64,000 bases of DNA, taken from Paenibacillus spiritus (GTDB taxonomy: Bacteria > Bacillota > Bacilli > Paenibacillales > Paenibacillaceae). Where the stretch lies: the NCBI RefSeq assembly GCF_008710135.1, contig NZ_VYKK01000007.1, positions 1-64,000 on the forward strand, written 5' to 3'. The position numbers and the translations under genes are program-made. Shown here piece by piece: positions 1-9,227 of the stretch; the stretch's first letter is position 1, and each line of letters begins with the position of its first letter. The notes under the pieces are model-generated. The model was not told where the DNA came from. It did no database searches and saw only the letters and a program-made list of their open reading frames with translations.

Positions 1-112
1 TCCGGGGCGGCGCTTCGCCGCCGATAGGGCTCACCGGCCCTCCGGGTCGGCGCTTCGCCGCCGATAGGGCTCGCCGGGCCCTCCGGGGCGGCGCTTCGCC
101 GCCCACCATCGC
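1..112. repeat. Tandem 40/41-bp repeat with GC-rich hairpins
   Basis: Nearly 2.8 copies of a 40-41 bp unit lie head to tail (1-40, 41-81, 82-112). Each carries the self-complementary core GGCGGCGCTTCGCCGCC (a T replaces one G in copy 2), and the first two share a GATAGGGCTC spacer. The array follows the stop codon of the minus-strand preT gene. It could act as a processing or attenuation element between preT and a gene beyond the window edge, or be a neutral repeat. Confidence 0.8.
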
Positions 113-137
113 CCGGGCGCCGGTCTGCCCGCCCGGC

Positions 138-1532
138 TCAGCTCGCCGCCGAGCCGGTGACTCCGCCGGCGGCCCCGGCGAAGCGGGCGATGATCGCATG
201 GGCCGCATCCCGGCCCTGCGCCGCCGCCGAGACAACCATCGCCTCGCCCTTCCCGGCGCCGAAGACAATGTCGCCGGCGGCGTAGATCATCGGATCGGAG
301 GTGGCGTGCGTCCGCTCCTCCACCGTCACCACGCCGCGCTCATGGGCAAGGCCGAGATGGCCGATGAGTCCGGTCAGCCGCTCCTGGCCGATCGCCAGCA
401 CGACAGCATCGGCCGGAAGGATAAATTCCGAGCCCGGCACCGGCACCGGCGCAAGCCGTCCGTCCCTCGTCTTCTCGCCCGTCAGCCTCATCTGCACGCA
501 TTCCAGGCCGGCGACCCGGCCCTGTTCGTCGCCTACGATCCGGACCGGCTGGGTCAGCCAGTTGAATTCCACGCCCTCCTGCTTCGCGAACGCGTACTCG
601 AAATCGTACGCCGTCATCTCGCTGCGCGTCCGGCGGTATACCATCTTCACGTTCGCCGCGCCGAGGCGAACCGACGTGGTCGCCGCGTCAATCGCCGTAT
701 TGCCGGCACCGATCACCGCTACCCGTTTGCCGAGCAGTTCCAGCGGCGGCACGCCGGCTTTGGTCGACTCCACCAGCCGGATGGCGTCATAGACGCCGCT
801 CAGCTCTTCGCCCGGAATGCCGATCGGCGGCACATAGCCCATTCCGGCCGCCAGCACGAGCACATCATGCCGCGCCTTCAGCTCGTCGGCCGAAATATCC
901 TCGCCGACCCGAATCCCCGTGCGGATCTCGACGCCCAGGCGCTCCACCTGCTCCACCTCCCACAGCGAGACGGACTGCGGTAGCCGGAATGAGACGATGC
1001 CGTACGTATCCAGCCCACCGGCGAGCGGCTTCGCTTCATAGACGACGACTTCCCACCCCGCCCGGGCCAGCTCGCGGGCGGCGGAGAGGCCGGCCGGACC
1101 GCCGCCGATAATGCCGGCGCTGAGGCCAGTGGGCGGGCCGGCCTGGAACAGCGCCGCCCCGCTGTTCATCGCCCAGTCGGTCGCATAGCGCTGAAGCAGA
1201 CCGATGGCGATCGGCTCGGAGGCGCCGTTCAGCACGCAGGCGCCTTCGCACAGCTCCTCGGTCGGACAGACGCGGGCGCAGGTGGCGCCGACCGGGTTGG
1301 CGTCCATAATGGCATGGGCGGCGCCGCGGAGATTGTCCGTGGCGATTCTTTTGATGAAGGAAGGGATATTGATGCCGGTGGGGCAGGCCTTGATGCAGGG
1401 AGCATCGTAGCAGTACAGGCAGCGGTTGGATTCTTCAGCTGCGCCTTTGCGGGTAAGACCCGGCTCGGCTTCGGCAAAGTGTCGCATGAACCACTCGGGA
1501 GTCAGTTGCGGCTCATGATGATGATTATCCAT
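138..1532 (-). CDS. preT: NAD-dependent dihydropyrimidine dehydrogenase subunit PreT-like (glutamate synthase small-subunit fold)
   Basis: A 464-residue Fe-S flavoprotein. Residues 1-120 form the double 4Fe-4S domain with cysteines at 38, 41, 46, 50 and 85, 89, 95, 99. A Rossmann FAD motif (GIIGGGPAGLS) starts near residue 140 and a second, NAD(P)-binding GAGNTA motif lies near 275. This is the architecture of PreT and of GltD-type reductases, which pass electrons from NAD(P)H through FAD to a partner. In the reductive pyrimidine pathway the partner is PreA, which reduces uracil or thymine. No PreA is visible, but the gene reads towards the window edge and could be followed by preA. The divergent PucR regulator and the nearby aminotransferase and semialdehyde dehydrogenase favour PreT over GltD. 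The ATG is preceded by a purine-rich AGGAGGGA. Confidence 0.8.
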   Translation of the reverse strand: MDNHHHEPQLTPEWFMRHFAEAEPGLTRKGAAEESNRCLYCYDAPCIKACPTGINIPSFIKRIATDNLRGAAHAIMDANPVGATCARVCPTEELCEGACVLNGASEPIAIGLLQRYATDWAMNSGAALFQAGPPTGLSAGIIGGGPAGLSAARELARAGWEVVVYEAKPLAGGLDTYGIVSFRLPQSVSLWEVEQVERLGVEIRTGIRVGEDISADELKARHDVLVLAAGMGYVPPIGIPGEELSGVYDAIRLVESTKAGVPPLELLGKRVAVIGAGNTAIDAATTSVRLGAANVKMVYRRTRSEMTAYDFEYAFAKQEGVEFNWLTQPVRIVGDEQGRVAGLECVQMRLTGEKTRDGRLAPVPVPGSEFILPADAVVLAIGQERLTGLIGHLGLAHERGVVTVEERTHATSDPMIYAAGDIVFGAGKGEAMVVSAAAQGRDAAHAIIARFAGAAGGVTGSAAS

Positions 1533-1589
1533 CTACAATCCCTCCTTATGTAAAATAAAGTGACGCAATTATGGAATTTCAACCTACAG

Positions 1590-1602
1590 TCTAGACAGAA
1601 TG
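1590..1602. promoter_or_regulatory. Candidate regulator half-site upstream of preT
   Basis: The 11-mer TAGACAGAATG (1592-1602) lies in the preT-pucR intergenic region and is identical to 1724-1734 within the palindrome next to pucR. A related TAGACAAAAGG occurs upstream of the ABC importer operon at 10108-10118. Shared sequence at all three promoters suggests one regulator, presumably the adjacent PucR protein (inference). Confidence 0.5.
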
Positions 1603-1721
1603 GCCGGGATATAGTGTAAAATAGACCATAACCACAGCACCTGCACCCCACTCCACGGCCTAAATGAGTCAGTTATCCTTACATCTTACTCCACACTATA
1701 GTCAATTCACTTTTTCGTTAC

Positions 1722-1740
1722 ATTAGACAGAATGTCTAAT
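1722..1740. promoter_or_regulatory. Perfect 8-bp inverted repeat upstream of pucR, candidate operator
   Basis: ATTAGACA-GAA-TGTCTAAT is a perfect inverted repeat with a 3-bp spacer, 46 bp upstream of the pucR ATG. It contains the motif repeated at 1592-1602 and, in variant form, at 10108-10118. Position and symmetry suggest an autoregulatory operator. The size is typical of a dimeric regulator site, but no PucR consensus was matched. Confidence 0.55.
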
Positions 1741-1785
1741 TTCAAAAGTTAATTTTTTACGCGCGTCTAAGCGAGGGGGAGAGCG

Positions 1786-3477
1786 ATGGATTGGGAATTG
1801 GTATTCACCATTCGGGAGGCGCTGAAGCGCCCGCTGTTCAGCGAAGCGGTACTGGCGGGGGGAAGAAGCGGAATAGACCGCCCCGTACGCTGGGTGCATG
1901 TGCTGGAGAGCACGGATTTTGACGGACTGATTCACGGCGAGGAGATGATTCTGACCACAGGGCTCGGCTTCCACACGGATCTGCCTGCGGCGCTGTCCTT
2001 CCTGGACAGTCTGATCCGCAAAAAAGCCGCCTGTCTCTGTATCGAGCTCGGCGGCTATTTTCCCGAAGTTCCGCCGGAGATGGCCGAGCTGGCCGACCGG
2101 CATGATTTTCCGCTGATTATCTTCACCAAGACAGTCCGCTTCGTCGATATTACGCTGGATCTGCATTCCCTCATCATCAACCGCCATCACAAAATGCTGC
2201 AGGAGCTGGAGAGCATCTCCCGCGAATTTCACCGGCTCACCCTGACCTCCCAAGGGACGGTCAAAGTGCTCCAGCTGCTGGCCAAGAGCAGCCGCGCCCA
2301 GCTTCTCTATCTGCCGATCCAGGGCAAGCCGCAGTTCCTCCCGGCCCTGCCCCCGGAAGAACAGGCTGCCCTGCTCCATTACGCCCTGCGGCTTGCCGAA
2401 GAGGAAGACCACGCCTCCCAGCCCGATGCGTCGCCGGTCATCCGCGATTACCGCGGCCGTCCCGCTCTGCTGAAGCCGGTCGGAGCGCATGATCAGACCT
2501 GGGCCTACCTGCTCATGATCTGTCCGCACAAACCCCAGGAATTCGACTGCCTGCTTCTCGATTCCGCCTCCCTCTCTATTGCCCAGGAGCTGCTGCGCAC
2601 ACGCTATATGGAGGAGCGCAAGCTGTTCTCCGAGAACCTCTGGGTCGATGAATTGATCGGCGGGCGGCTGGAGGATGAGAACCGGCTGAAGAGCGTGATC
2701 GGACCCGACTACGGTGTCGTGAACGAGCTGAACTACCGGGTATGCCTGATCGAGATCGAGCATGCCTCCGGTGCGCCCTGGAGCGGCTCCGAGAATGAGT
2801 GGGAAGCGGTCACCTTCCATCTGTCGCTCATTCTGCGTTCCATCTTCGAGAAATACTCGCTCCGGCCGCTCCTTACGCGGAGGAACAACCGGCTGACCGT
2901 CATCGCGCTGGATCTTCCGGCGAAGCTGCCCGGGCGCGCCCGGCTGCAGCAGGCGCTCGAGGCGCTCCAGAACGTCCGGTCCGACGAGAAGGTCAAGGAT
3001 CTGCAGCTTATCATCGGCGTCAGCACCAGCCGCACAGGACTGCGGGAAGCGCCCGCCGGGTACCGCGAGGCCGCCCAGGCGCTGTCGCTGCACGGCTGCC
3101 GGAGGCAATCGACGCTCTTCTACGAAGAACTCGGCGTCTTCCAGCTCCTGCTGGGCCTCAACGACGGCCGGACGCTCCAGTCCTTCGTCCGCACCTACCT
3201 CGGTCCGCTGATCGACCATGACCGGCAGAAGGGCAGCGAACTCCTGCTGACGCTCCGCGTCTACCTGGACCATGACGGCTCCAAGCAGATTGCGGCGCGC
3301 AAGCTGTTCATTGTCCGCCAGTCCCTCTACTACCGTCTGGACAAAATCACCGAGCTGCTCGGGCCCGACTTCATGTCTCCCGAGAACCGCATCTCCATTC
3401 AGGTCGCGCTGCGCGCCTACCAGTTCCTCTACGACGGCAAGCTTACGTTGCCGGACTCGCGTTCATTACCGATGTGA
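1786..3477 (+). CDS. PucR-family transcriptional regulator
   Basis: A 563-residue regulator. The N-terminal part (about 1-130) is the PucR sensory domain and opens with the family-typical FTIREALKRPLFSEA and GRSGIDRPVRWVHVLE segments. The middle is a GGDEF-like, non-catalytic region. The C-terminus carries the PucR-type helix-turn-helix (LRVYLDHDGSKQIAARKL, then YYRLDKITELLG). B. subtilis PucR activates purine and allantoin catabolism; relatives control pyrimidine and amino-acid catabolic genes. It is divergent from preT, and its 3' end overlaps the convergent aminotransferase gene by 35 bp. The ATG follows GGGGGAGAGCG. It probably controls this locus in response to a pathway substrate; the ligand is unknown. 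Confidence 0.9.
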   Translation: MDWELVFTIREALKRPLFSEAVLAGGRSGIDRPVRWVHVLESTDFDGLIHGEEMILTTGLGFHTDLPAALSFLDSLIRKKAACLCIELGGYFPEVPPEMAELADRHDFPLIIFTKTVRFVDITLDLHSLIINRHHKMLQELESISREFHRLTLTSQGTVKVLQLLAKSSRAQLLYLPIQGKPQFLPALPPEEQAALLHYALRLAEEEDHASQPDASPVIRDYRGRPALLKPVGAHDQTWAYLLMICPHKPQEFDCLLLDSASLSIAQELLRTRYMEERKLFSENLWVDELIGGRLEDENRLKSVIGPDYGVVNELNYRVCLIEIEHASGAPWSGSENEWEAVTFHLSLILRSIFEKYSLRPLLTRRNNRLTVIALDLPAKLPGRARLQQALEALQNVRSDEKVKDLQLIIGVSTSRTGLREAPAGYREAAQALSLHGCRRQSTLFYEELGVFQLLLGLNDGRTLQSFVRTYLGPLIDHDRQKGSELLLTLRVYLDHDGSKQIAARKLFIVRQSLYYRLDKITELLGPDFMSPENRISIQVALRAYQFLYDGKLTLPDSRSLPM

Positions 3478-4810
3478 AGGTCTCCAGTAGGAAGGCGATG
3501 TCTTCGTCGGTGGAGGAGAGCGGCGGCGCGAAGGTCAGGACATTGTTGTAGCCGGCCACCGTATCGCCGTTCTTGCCGATAATCAGTCCCTTGGCTTTGC
3601 AGGCGGCGATAAGGCCCTTGACGGTGTCCAGCGAAGCGGGTCTGCGCGAGACCTTGTCTTCGACCAGCTCTACGCCGGCCATCAGGCCGAAGCTGCGGAC
3701 ATCGCCGACCAACGGATGGTCCGCCAGCGCACGCAGTCCCTCTTCCAGCCGGCGGCCAAGCAGCTCCGCCCGCTCCACCAGCTTCTCGTCCTCCATGATC
3801 TGCAAATTCCGCAGCGCCAGGGCGCAGGCGGCCGGATTGCCGCCGAAGGTGTTCACATGGCGGAAGTATCCGTATTCGTCCGCATTGTCCTTGAACGCTT
3901 CATAGATCTCCTTGCGCACCGCCGTCGCCGACAGCGGCAGATAAGCGCTCGTCAGCCCCTTGGCCATCGTCACGATATCCGGCTTCACGCCGTAATTCTG
4001 ATGGCCGAACTTGCGGCCCGAGCGTCCGAAGCCGCAGATCACCTCGTCGATGATGAGCAGGACGCCGTGGTCGCGGCAGATCTCCTGCACCCGGTCCAGA
4101 TACACCTGATGCGGCACCAGAACGCCGCCCCCCGTAATCACCGGCTCCATGATGACGGCGGCCACGGTCTCCTCGCCTTCCCAGATGATCCGCTCCTCGA
4201 TCTGCTGCGCCATCAGCAGATTGAATTCCTCCACCGTCTGTCCCGCCGGGCGGCGGTAGCTGTCCGGCGGAGAGACATGCAGGAAGCCGCCGGCAAGCGG
4301 TTCGTATTTATACTTCCGCTGGGCCTGGCCCGTCGCGGCCAGGGCGCCGAAGGAGTTGCCGTGATAGCCCCGGTAGCGGGCGATGAACTTGTGGCGGTAC
4401 GGCCGGCCGATCTGCTGCTGGTACTGCCGGACGATTTTGAACGCCGCTTCATTGGCCTCGGAACCGCTGTTCGAGAAGAAGATGACATAGTCGCCCTCCA
4501 GCCATTCATTCAGCTTCTCCGCCAGCGAAATCGCCGGTATATGACTCTGGGTCAGCGGAAAATACGGGAGCGTCGCCAGCTGTTCATACGCCGCCTCCGC
4601 CAGTTCCCGCCGTCCGTAGCCGACATTGACGCACCACAGGCCGGACATGCCGTCCAGATAGCGGTTGCCGTCGATGTCCGTCACCCAGGAGCCGCTTGCC
4701 TCCGCCGCGATCATCGGCGGGTTCGCCTCATTGTAGGGAACGATGTTGTGCCACAGGTACTGGCGGTCTTTCAGGATGGCCTCCCGGCTCTTCATCCCCG
4801 TCTCAAGCAT
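3443..4810 (-). CDS. Class III PLP-dependent aminotransferase, probable beta-alanine (omega-amino acid):pyruvate transaminase
   Basis: A 455-residue fold-type I PLP enzyme of the omega-aminotransferase group. Visible motifs are SNSGSEANEAAFK (113-125), the PLP-holding Asp255 in LLIIDEVICGFGRSG, and the Schiff-base Lys284 in MAKGLTSAYLPLSA. The length is normal for the family. With the next gene (17 bp downstream) it fits the end of the reductive pyrimidine pathway: beta-alanine or beta-aminoisobutyrate is converted to malonate or methylmalonate semialdehyde, then to acetyl- or propionyl-CoA. Other omega-amino substrates such as GABA or putrescine cannot be excluded from sequence. It is the first gene of a minus-strand pair with mmsA, and its end overlaps the end of pucR. 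Confidence 0.85.
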   Translation of the reverse strand: MLETGMKSREAILKDRQYLWHNIVPYNEANPPMIAAEASGSWVTDIDGNRYLDGMSGLWCVNVGYGRRELAEAAYEQLATLPYFPLTQSHIPAISLAEKLNEWLEGDYVIFFSNSGSEANEAAFKIVRQYQQQIGRPYRHKFIARYRGYHGNSFGALAATGQAQRKYKYEPLAGGFLHVSPPDSYRRPAGQTVEEFNLLMAQQIEERIIWEGEETVAAVIMEPVITGGGVLVPHQVYLDRVQEICRDHGVLLIIDEVICGFGRSGRKFGHQNYGVKPDIVTMAKGLTSAYLPLSATAVRKEIYEAFKDNADEYGYFRHVNTFGGNPAACALALRNLQIMEDEKLVERAELLGRRLEEGLRALADHPLVGDVRSFGLMAGVELVEDKVSRRPASLDTVKGLIAACKAKGLIIGKNGDTVAGYNNVLTFAPPLSSTDEDIAFLLETFTSVMNASPAT

Positions 4811-4827
4811 TGCTCTCTCTCCTCTCC

Positions 4828-6291
4828 TCAGTACCGCGCGGTCACCATCTTCTTCCGGGTGTAGAACTCGACGCCGTCCCGGCCGTTCGCGTGAAGATCG
4901 CCGTAGAACGACTGCTTGTAGCCCGAGAACGGGAAGAAGGCCATCGGCGCGGGCACGCCGAGATTCACGCCCAGCATCCCCGCGTCCATCTCTTCCCGGA
5001 ACCGGCGCACCGCCCTGGCGCTGTCCGTATAGAGGCAGGCTCCGTTGGCAAAAGGCGACCGGTTGGCGACCGCTATCGCCTCCGTCAAATCCTTGACCCG
5101 GACAATCGACAGCACCGGCGCAAAAATCTCGTCCCGCCAGATCCCCATCCCCGGCTTCACCCGGTCGAAGATCGTCGGTCCGAGGAAGAACCCCGGACCG
5201 CTTGCGGCGGCGTCGAGACGGCCGTCCCGGACCAGCACGGCGCCCTCCGCCTCTCCGGCTTCAATGTAGCCGCAGGTCCGGTCCTTGCTCGACTGGCGGA
5301 TGACCGGGCCGAGGAAGACGCCGTCCCGGGAACCGTCGCCGATGACGAGGCCGTCGGCCGCCGCCTTCAGGCGGGCGACCACCTCATCGGCCACCTCCTC
5401 CTGCACGGCCACGACCGAGCAGGCCATGCAGCGCTCGCCCGCCGATCCGAAGGCGGCGGCGATGATGTTGCGGACCGCGTTGTCCAGGTCCGCATCCGCC
5501 AGCACGATGGAATGGTTCTTCGCGCCGGCCAGAGCCTGCACCCGTTTGCCGTTCCCGCAGCCGGTCTTGTAGACGTACTCCGCCACCGGCTGGGAGCCGA
5601 CAAAGGAGATGGCCTTGACCTCCTCGTGGGCCAGAAGGCCGTTAACAACCTCATGGGCGCCGTGCACCACATTCAGCACACCGGGCGGAAAGCCCGCCTC
5701 GGCGAACAGCTCCGCCAGTCTTCCGGCAAGCAGCGGCGTCCGCTCCGACGGCTTCAGCACGAAGGTATTGCCGCAGGCGACCGCAATCGGGAACATCCAG
5801 CACGGCACCATCATCGGGAAATTGAACGGCGCAATCCCGGCCACAACGCCGAGCGGATACCGGTACATGCCGGATTCGATGCCGGCGGCAATATCGGGCA
5901 GCTGGCTGCCCATCATCAGCGTCGGCGCCCCGGCGGCGAATTCGACACATTCGATCCCGCGCTGTACTTCGCCGCGGGCTTCCTCCAGGTTCTTGCCGTT
6001 CTCCAGCGTAATGATCGCCGCCAGTTCTTCCGCATGCTCCAGCAGGAGCTGCTGGTAGCGGAACAGATAGCGGGCCCTCCGGGGGACGGGGACGCCGCGC
6101 CAACCGGGGTAGGCTTCGGCGGCCGCAGCCACGGCCGCCGCTACATCCGCTGCGCCGGAGATCGGCACGAACGCAATCGTCTCGCCGGTCGCCGGGTTGA
6201 GGACCTCCTCCACCCGGCCGTCCGCCGGCTCAACCCAGGAGCCCGCAATGAAATTGCGGACCGGTTCGCTTGTTCGGGCGATAAGGGACAT
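4828..6291 (-). CDS. mmsA: CoA-acylating methylmalonate/malonate-semialdehyde dehydrogenase
   Basis: A 487-residue aldehyde dehydrogenase of the MmsA/IolA type. It shows the cofactor-binding [16 protein letters not shown] segment, [12 protein letters not shown], and the catalytic Cys288 in [13 protein letters not shown]; the ERCMA context is typical of CoA-acylating MMSDHs. These oxidise malonate or methylmalonate semialdehyde with NAD+ and CoA, giving acetyl- or propionyl-CoA plus CO2. It lies between the substrate-binding protein gene and the aminotransferase on the same strand, so the ABC importer, mmsA and the transaminase may form one long transcript. An inositol or valine role (IolA) is possible by sequence but not supported by the neighbours. 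Confidence 0.9.
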   Translation of the reverse strand: MSLIARTSEPVRNFIAGSWVEPADGRVEEVLNPATGETIAFVPISGAADVAAAVAAAAEAYPGWRGVPVPRRARYLFRYQQLLLEHAEELAAIITLENGKNLEEARGEVQRGIECVEFAAGAPTLMMGSQLPDIAAGIESGMYRYPLGVVAGIAPFNFPMMVPCWMFPIAVACGNTFVLKPSERTPLLAGRLAELFAEAGFPPGVLNVVHGAHEVVNGLLAHEEVKAISFVGSQPVAEYVYKTGCGNGKRVQALAGAKNHSIVLADADLDNAVRNIIAAAFGSAGERCMACSVVAVQEEVADEVVARLKAAADGLVIGDGSRDGVFLGPVIRQSSKDRTCGYIEAGEAEGAVLVRDGRLDAAASGPGFFLGPTIFDRVKPGMGIWRDEIFAPVLSIVRVKDLTEAIAVANRSPFANGACLYTDSARAVRRFREEMDAGMLGVNLGVPAPMAFFPFSGYKQSFYGDLHANGRDGVEFYTRKKMVTARY

Positions 6292-6345
6292 GCCGACACC
6301 TTCTTTTTCATTAATGTAGAACCGCTGCCTTGCACACGCGCTGCG

Positions 6346-7428
6346 CTACTTGCCGGCCATCTCCACAATCTCGTTGGTGAACGCCTTGCTGACATCCGCC
6401 TCTTCCTTGATGACCCCGAACTGGTGGGCAATTTCGGCAGTCTGCTTGAACGCAGCCTCATCGGTATATCCGAGCTTGGAAGCGTCGAAGCCCTCCGGCT
6501 GGATCAGCTTCGCCACCTCTTCCATCATCTTGAGCTGATGCTCCCGGTTCGTGCTGCCCTCCTCCGCCTGCTTCATCACGATGTCCACGGCGGCCTCCGG
6601 ATCGGCGATGGCTTCCTTCCAGCCTTTGAGCGAAGCGCGGACGAACTTGGCCGCCGTCTCCTTGTTGTCCTTCAGCCAATCCGAATTGGCGAACAGATTG
6701 TCTTCCAGCATCGCCACGCCCTCTGCGTTCATGTCGATGACGTTCAACTCTTCCGGCTTGATTCCCGACTCCAGCACCACTTGATACTCGTTGTAGGTCA
6801 TCGCCGAAGCGGCATCCAGCTCGCCGCCGAGGAACTGATCCATCGTGAAGCCCTGCTTCGTGAACTTCAGGTCTTTATTGGGGTCCAGCTTGTATTTGTC
6901 GAACAGCGCCAGCAGCTCGAACTCGTTGCCGCCCATCCAGTTGCCGACCTTCTTGCCCTTCAGATCGGCGGGCGCGCTGATATTCACCGACTTCTTGGAG
7001 ACCAGCACAAGACCGCTCTTCTGATAGATCTGCGCGATCTGCACCAATGGCATGCCCTGCTCCTGGCTGGTCAGCAGACTCGCCACCCAATCGACGCCGA
7101 TGTCCGCGGTGCCGCCGGCCACCTGCTGCTCCGGCACAATATCCGGGCCGCCGGGCAGAATCTCGACGTCCAGCCCTTCATCCTTGTAGTAGCCTTTGTC
7201 CAGCGCCACGAAGTACCCCGCGAACTGCGCCTGCGGCACCCATTTGAGCTGCAGCTTCACCTTGACCGGATCGCCGGCCGGAGCCGCCGAAGTTCCCGCT
7301 GCGGCAGACGGGTCGGCTGCATTCGCTTCCCCGTTGTTGTTCCCGCCGCATCCCGCCAGAGCCCCGGTCAGCAGCACCGCCGCCAGCAGTCCCATCCCGC
7401 GCTTCTTGCCGAATCTCTTCCTCTTCAT
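6346..7428 (-). CDS. ABC importer substrate-binding lipoprotein, NMT1/THI5-like family
   Basis: A 360-residue lipoprotein with a basic N-terminus, a hydrophobic stretch and a lipobox ending at Cys27 (LTGALAGCGG). A Gly/Ala/Ser linker follows, then the NMT1/ThiY-like binding domain starting VKVKLQLKWVPQAQFAGYFVALDKGYYKDEGLDVEI in style. This family binds HMP, pyrimidine-like, nitrate, sulfonate or aromatic ligands. The KLQLKWVPQAQFAGY opening resembles ThiY-type proteins for pyrimidine precursors. With two permeases and an ATPase directly upstream it forms a complete importer. Its place in a pyrimidine-catabolic locus suggests uptake of a pyrimidine base or related ring; this is inference. Confidence 0.85.
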   Translation of the reverse strand: MKRKRFGKKRGMGLLAAVLLTGALAGCGGNNNGEANAADPSAAAGTSAAPAGDPVKVKLQLKWVPQAQFAGYFVALDKGYYKDEGLDVEILPGGPDIVPEQQVAGGTADIGVDWVASLLTSQEQGMPLVQIAQIYQKSGLVLVSKKSVNISAPADLKGKKVGNWMGGNEFELLALFDKYKLDPNKDLKFTKQGFTMDQFLGGELDAASAMTYNEYQVVLESGIKPEELNVIDMNAEGVAMLEDNLFANSDWLKDNKETAAKFVRASLKGWKEAIADPEAAVDIVMKQAEEGSTNREHQLKMMEEVAKLIQPEGFDASKLGYTDEAAFKQTAEIAHQFGVIKEEADVSKAFTNEIVEMAGK

Positions 7429-7488
7429 TCCTACTCCCCCTATCCGGTATTGGTCTGTCTCTTCCCGCCGGTCCGGACCGGCAGGCTG

Positions 7489-8418
7489 TTATCGGCTAAC
7501 GCCCGCCTGGCGGCGGGAAGGATGCCATTTGATAAACCGCCGTTCTATCCCTTCTACCAGCAGGTAGAACAGGACACCGGCTACGGCGGCCAGCACGATG
7601 CACGACCAGCCGATCGGCATTTTGGCGACCTTGATGGAATTCGAGAGCAGATATCCGAGGCCCCGCGACGAATAGAAGAACTCGCCGACAATGGCCGCGA
7701 TCATGCTCGCCGTCGTGTTGATCTTCAGCGCCGTGAACACATGGGGCAGGCTGCTGCGAATCCGGAGATGGCGGAACACGGCGCTTCGGGACGCGGCGCA
7801 GGAACGCATCAGATCAAGCGCCAGCGGGTCCACCGAGGTCATGCCCTTGAAGGCGTTGATGGCCATGGCCGGAGTCGTCGCCGCCATGACGATGGCGACC
7901 CGCGAGCCGATCCCGTCCCCGAACCACAGATTCAGGATCGGAGCGAGCGCAACAATCGGCACGGCATTCAGGGCAGCGGCAAGCGACAGCCCGCTTCCGC
8001 CCCAGCGGGGCCAGCCGCTCGCCGCGATGGCGACGACAAATCCGAGCGCCGAGCCCGCCAGCATGCCGAGCACCGCCTCTGTCAGCGTATAGCCGGTGTA
8101 CGTCGCCAGCAGACTGCTGTTCTCCCGCAGCGCCTCCACAATGGCGGAAGGCAGCGGAAGCTGGTACTTCTTCAGGTCGAAGAGCCGGTGGAACAGCTCC
8201 AATTGCCAAGCTGCCAGGAACGCGATTCCCGCCAGAAGCGGAAGCAGAATCCCCGCGGCCAGCGCTCTGGAGCGGCCGGATGAGGCGGAAGCGCGTGTCC
8301 GGCCTTCGGATTTCTTCCGGGGTGCTGCGGCGGGCGCCGCCGCGTGAAGGACAGGTTCCGGAGAGCCGGTTCCCTGGGAAGGGAGTATCGCTGTTTTGCG
8401 GGCGGTGCCGGTCTTCAT
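7489..8418 (-). CDS. ABC importer permease (SsuC/ThiX type), second of a pair
   Basis: A 309-residue membrane protein with a variable, charged N-terminal tail (to about residue 55) followed by about six hydrophobic segments. The EAA-type cytoplasmic loop (MTSVDPLALDLMRSCAASR...) is the ATPase contact. The start at 8418 is chosen because ATG and the preceding gene's TGA overlap as ATGA; a longer in-frame extension would run through coding sequence of the neighbouring permease. It differs clearly from the other permease, so the importer probably uses a heterodimeric channel, unlike most SsuC systems, which are homodimeric. Translational coupling with 8415-9227 is likely. Confidence 0.85.
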   Translation of the reverse strand: MKTGTARKTAILPSQGTGSPEPVLHAAAPAAAPRKKSEGRTRASASSGRSRALAAGILLPLLAGIAFLAAWQLELFHRLFDLKKYQLPLPSAIVEALRENSSLLATYTGYTLTEAVLGMLAGSALGFVVAIAASGWPRWGGSGLSLAAALNAVPIVALAPILNLWFGDGIGSRVAIVMAATTPAMAINAFKGMTSVDPLALDLMRSCAASRSAVFRHLRIRSSLPHVFTALKINTTASMIAAIVGEFFYSSRGLGYLLSNSIKVAKMPIGWSCIVLAAVAGVLFYLLVEGIERRFIKWHPSRRQAGVSR

Positions 8419-9227
8419 GACCGCTCCCCTCCTTTCGGGCGGAATTCGGGCTGCCAGGGCGACAGCAGCCGTTCCAGCAGACTGATCAGTCCGTAGCCGG
8501 CCAGACCGAGCAGGGCGCCGACCAGTACCGTGGACCAGAACATGTAGGCGTGGGAGGGACCGTAATACAGGTTGCGCAGCATGAGAACGCCGATGCCGTG
8601 CCGGGCGCCCATCAGCTCCACGAGGATCGCGCCGGTAACGGCGAGGGGAGCGGCAATCTTCAGTCCGGCAAAAAGCCCCGGAACCGCCGCCGGAAGCCGC
8701 AGCTTCCCATAGACCGTCCACGGCCTGGCGGCCAGCGAATGCATCAGATCGACCGCATTCGGATCGACGCTGCGCAGACCGCGAAGCATATTCAGCGCTA
8801 CCGGGAAGAACGTGATATAGCCGGAGATCAGAATCCGCGAGGTCTGTTCATCCCTCACGATTCCGTAGATAATCGGGGCCAGCCCCAGGATGGGTATCAT
8901 CTGGGACGCGACGGCATAGGGGAAGGTCAGCCGTTCGACCAGCTTCGAGACGCTCATCAGCACCGCCAGCAGGACGCCTGCGGCCGCCCCGGCCGCAAAG
9001 CCGACGCCCGCGCTTGCGAAGGTTGCGCCTCCTTCACGGGCCAGCGTGCCGCTGTATTCCCACAAGGTGGCAAGAACTTCATGCACGTAGGGCAGCTTCG
9101 ACTGGGCCAGCGGCACGTTCCGCTGAAGCAGCAGCCAGGAGACGAATTCCCACAGCGCCAGCAGCCCCGCAATCCACACCGCCAAGGGCAGCAGCCGCCC
9201 CCGGGCCGGGAGGCCGCCCCCTCTCAT
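8415..9227 (-). CDS. ABC importer permease (SsuC/ThiX type), first of a pair
   Basis: A 270-residue integral membrane protein of the BPD_transp_1 superfamily. Hydrophobic spans are visible near residues 13-33, 70-95, 105-125, 130-150, 190-210 and 235-255. The EAA loop reads MLRGLRSVDPNAVDLMHSLAAR followed by LRLPAAVPGLFAGLK. It overlaps the upstream ATPase gene by 4 bp (ATGA) and the downstream permease by 4 bp, so all three are translationally coupled. It carries the imported substrate across the membrane together with the second permease. Confidence 0.85.
   Translation of the reverse strand: MRGGGLPARGRLLPLAVWIAGLLALWEFVSWLLLQRNVPLAQSKLPYVHEVLATLWEYSGTLAREGGATFASAGVGFAAGAAAGVLLAVLMSVSKLVERLTFPYAVASQMIPILGLAPIIYGIVRDEQTSRILISGYITFFPVALNMLRGLRSVDPNAVDLMHSLAARPWTVYGKLRLPAAVPGLFAGLKIAAPLAVTGAILVELMGARHGIGVLMLRNLYYGPSHAYMFWSTVLVGALLGLAGYGLISLLERLLSPWQPEFRPKGGERS

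Noticed and set aside
4696-8283. A plus-strand 1195-codon frame across mmsA and the importer genes
   Set aside because: It is antisense to well-supported genes, His/Arg/Gln-rich and without recognisable domains; a result of high GC codon bias.
8419-8721. N-terminal extension of the second permease
   Set aside because: It is out-of-frame coding sequence of the neighbouring permease; the ATGA overlap marks the true start.
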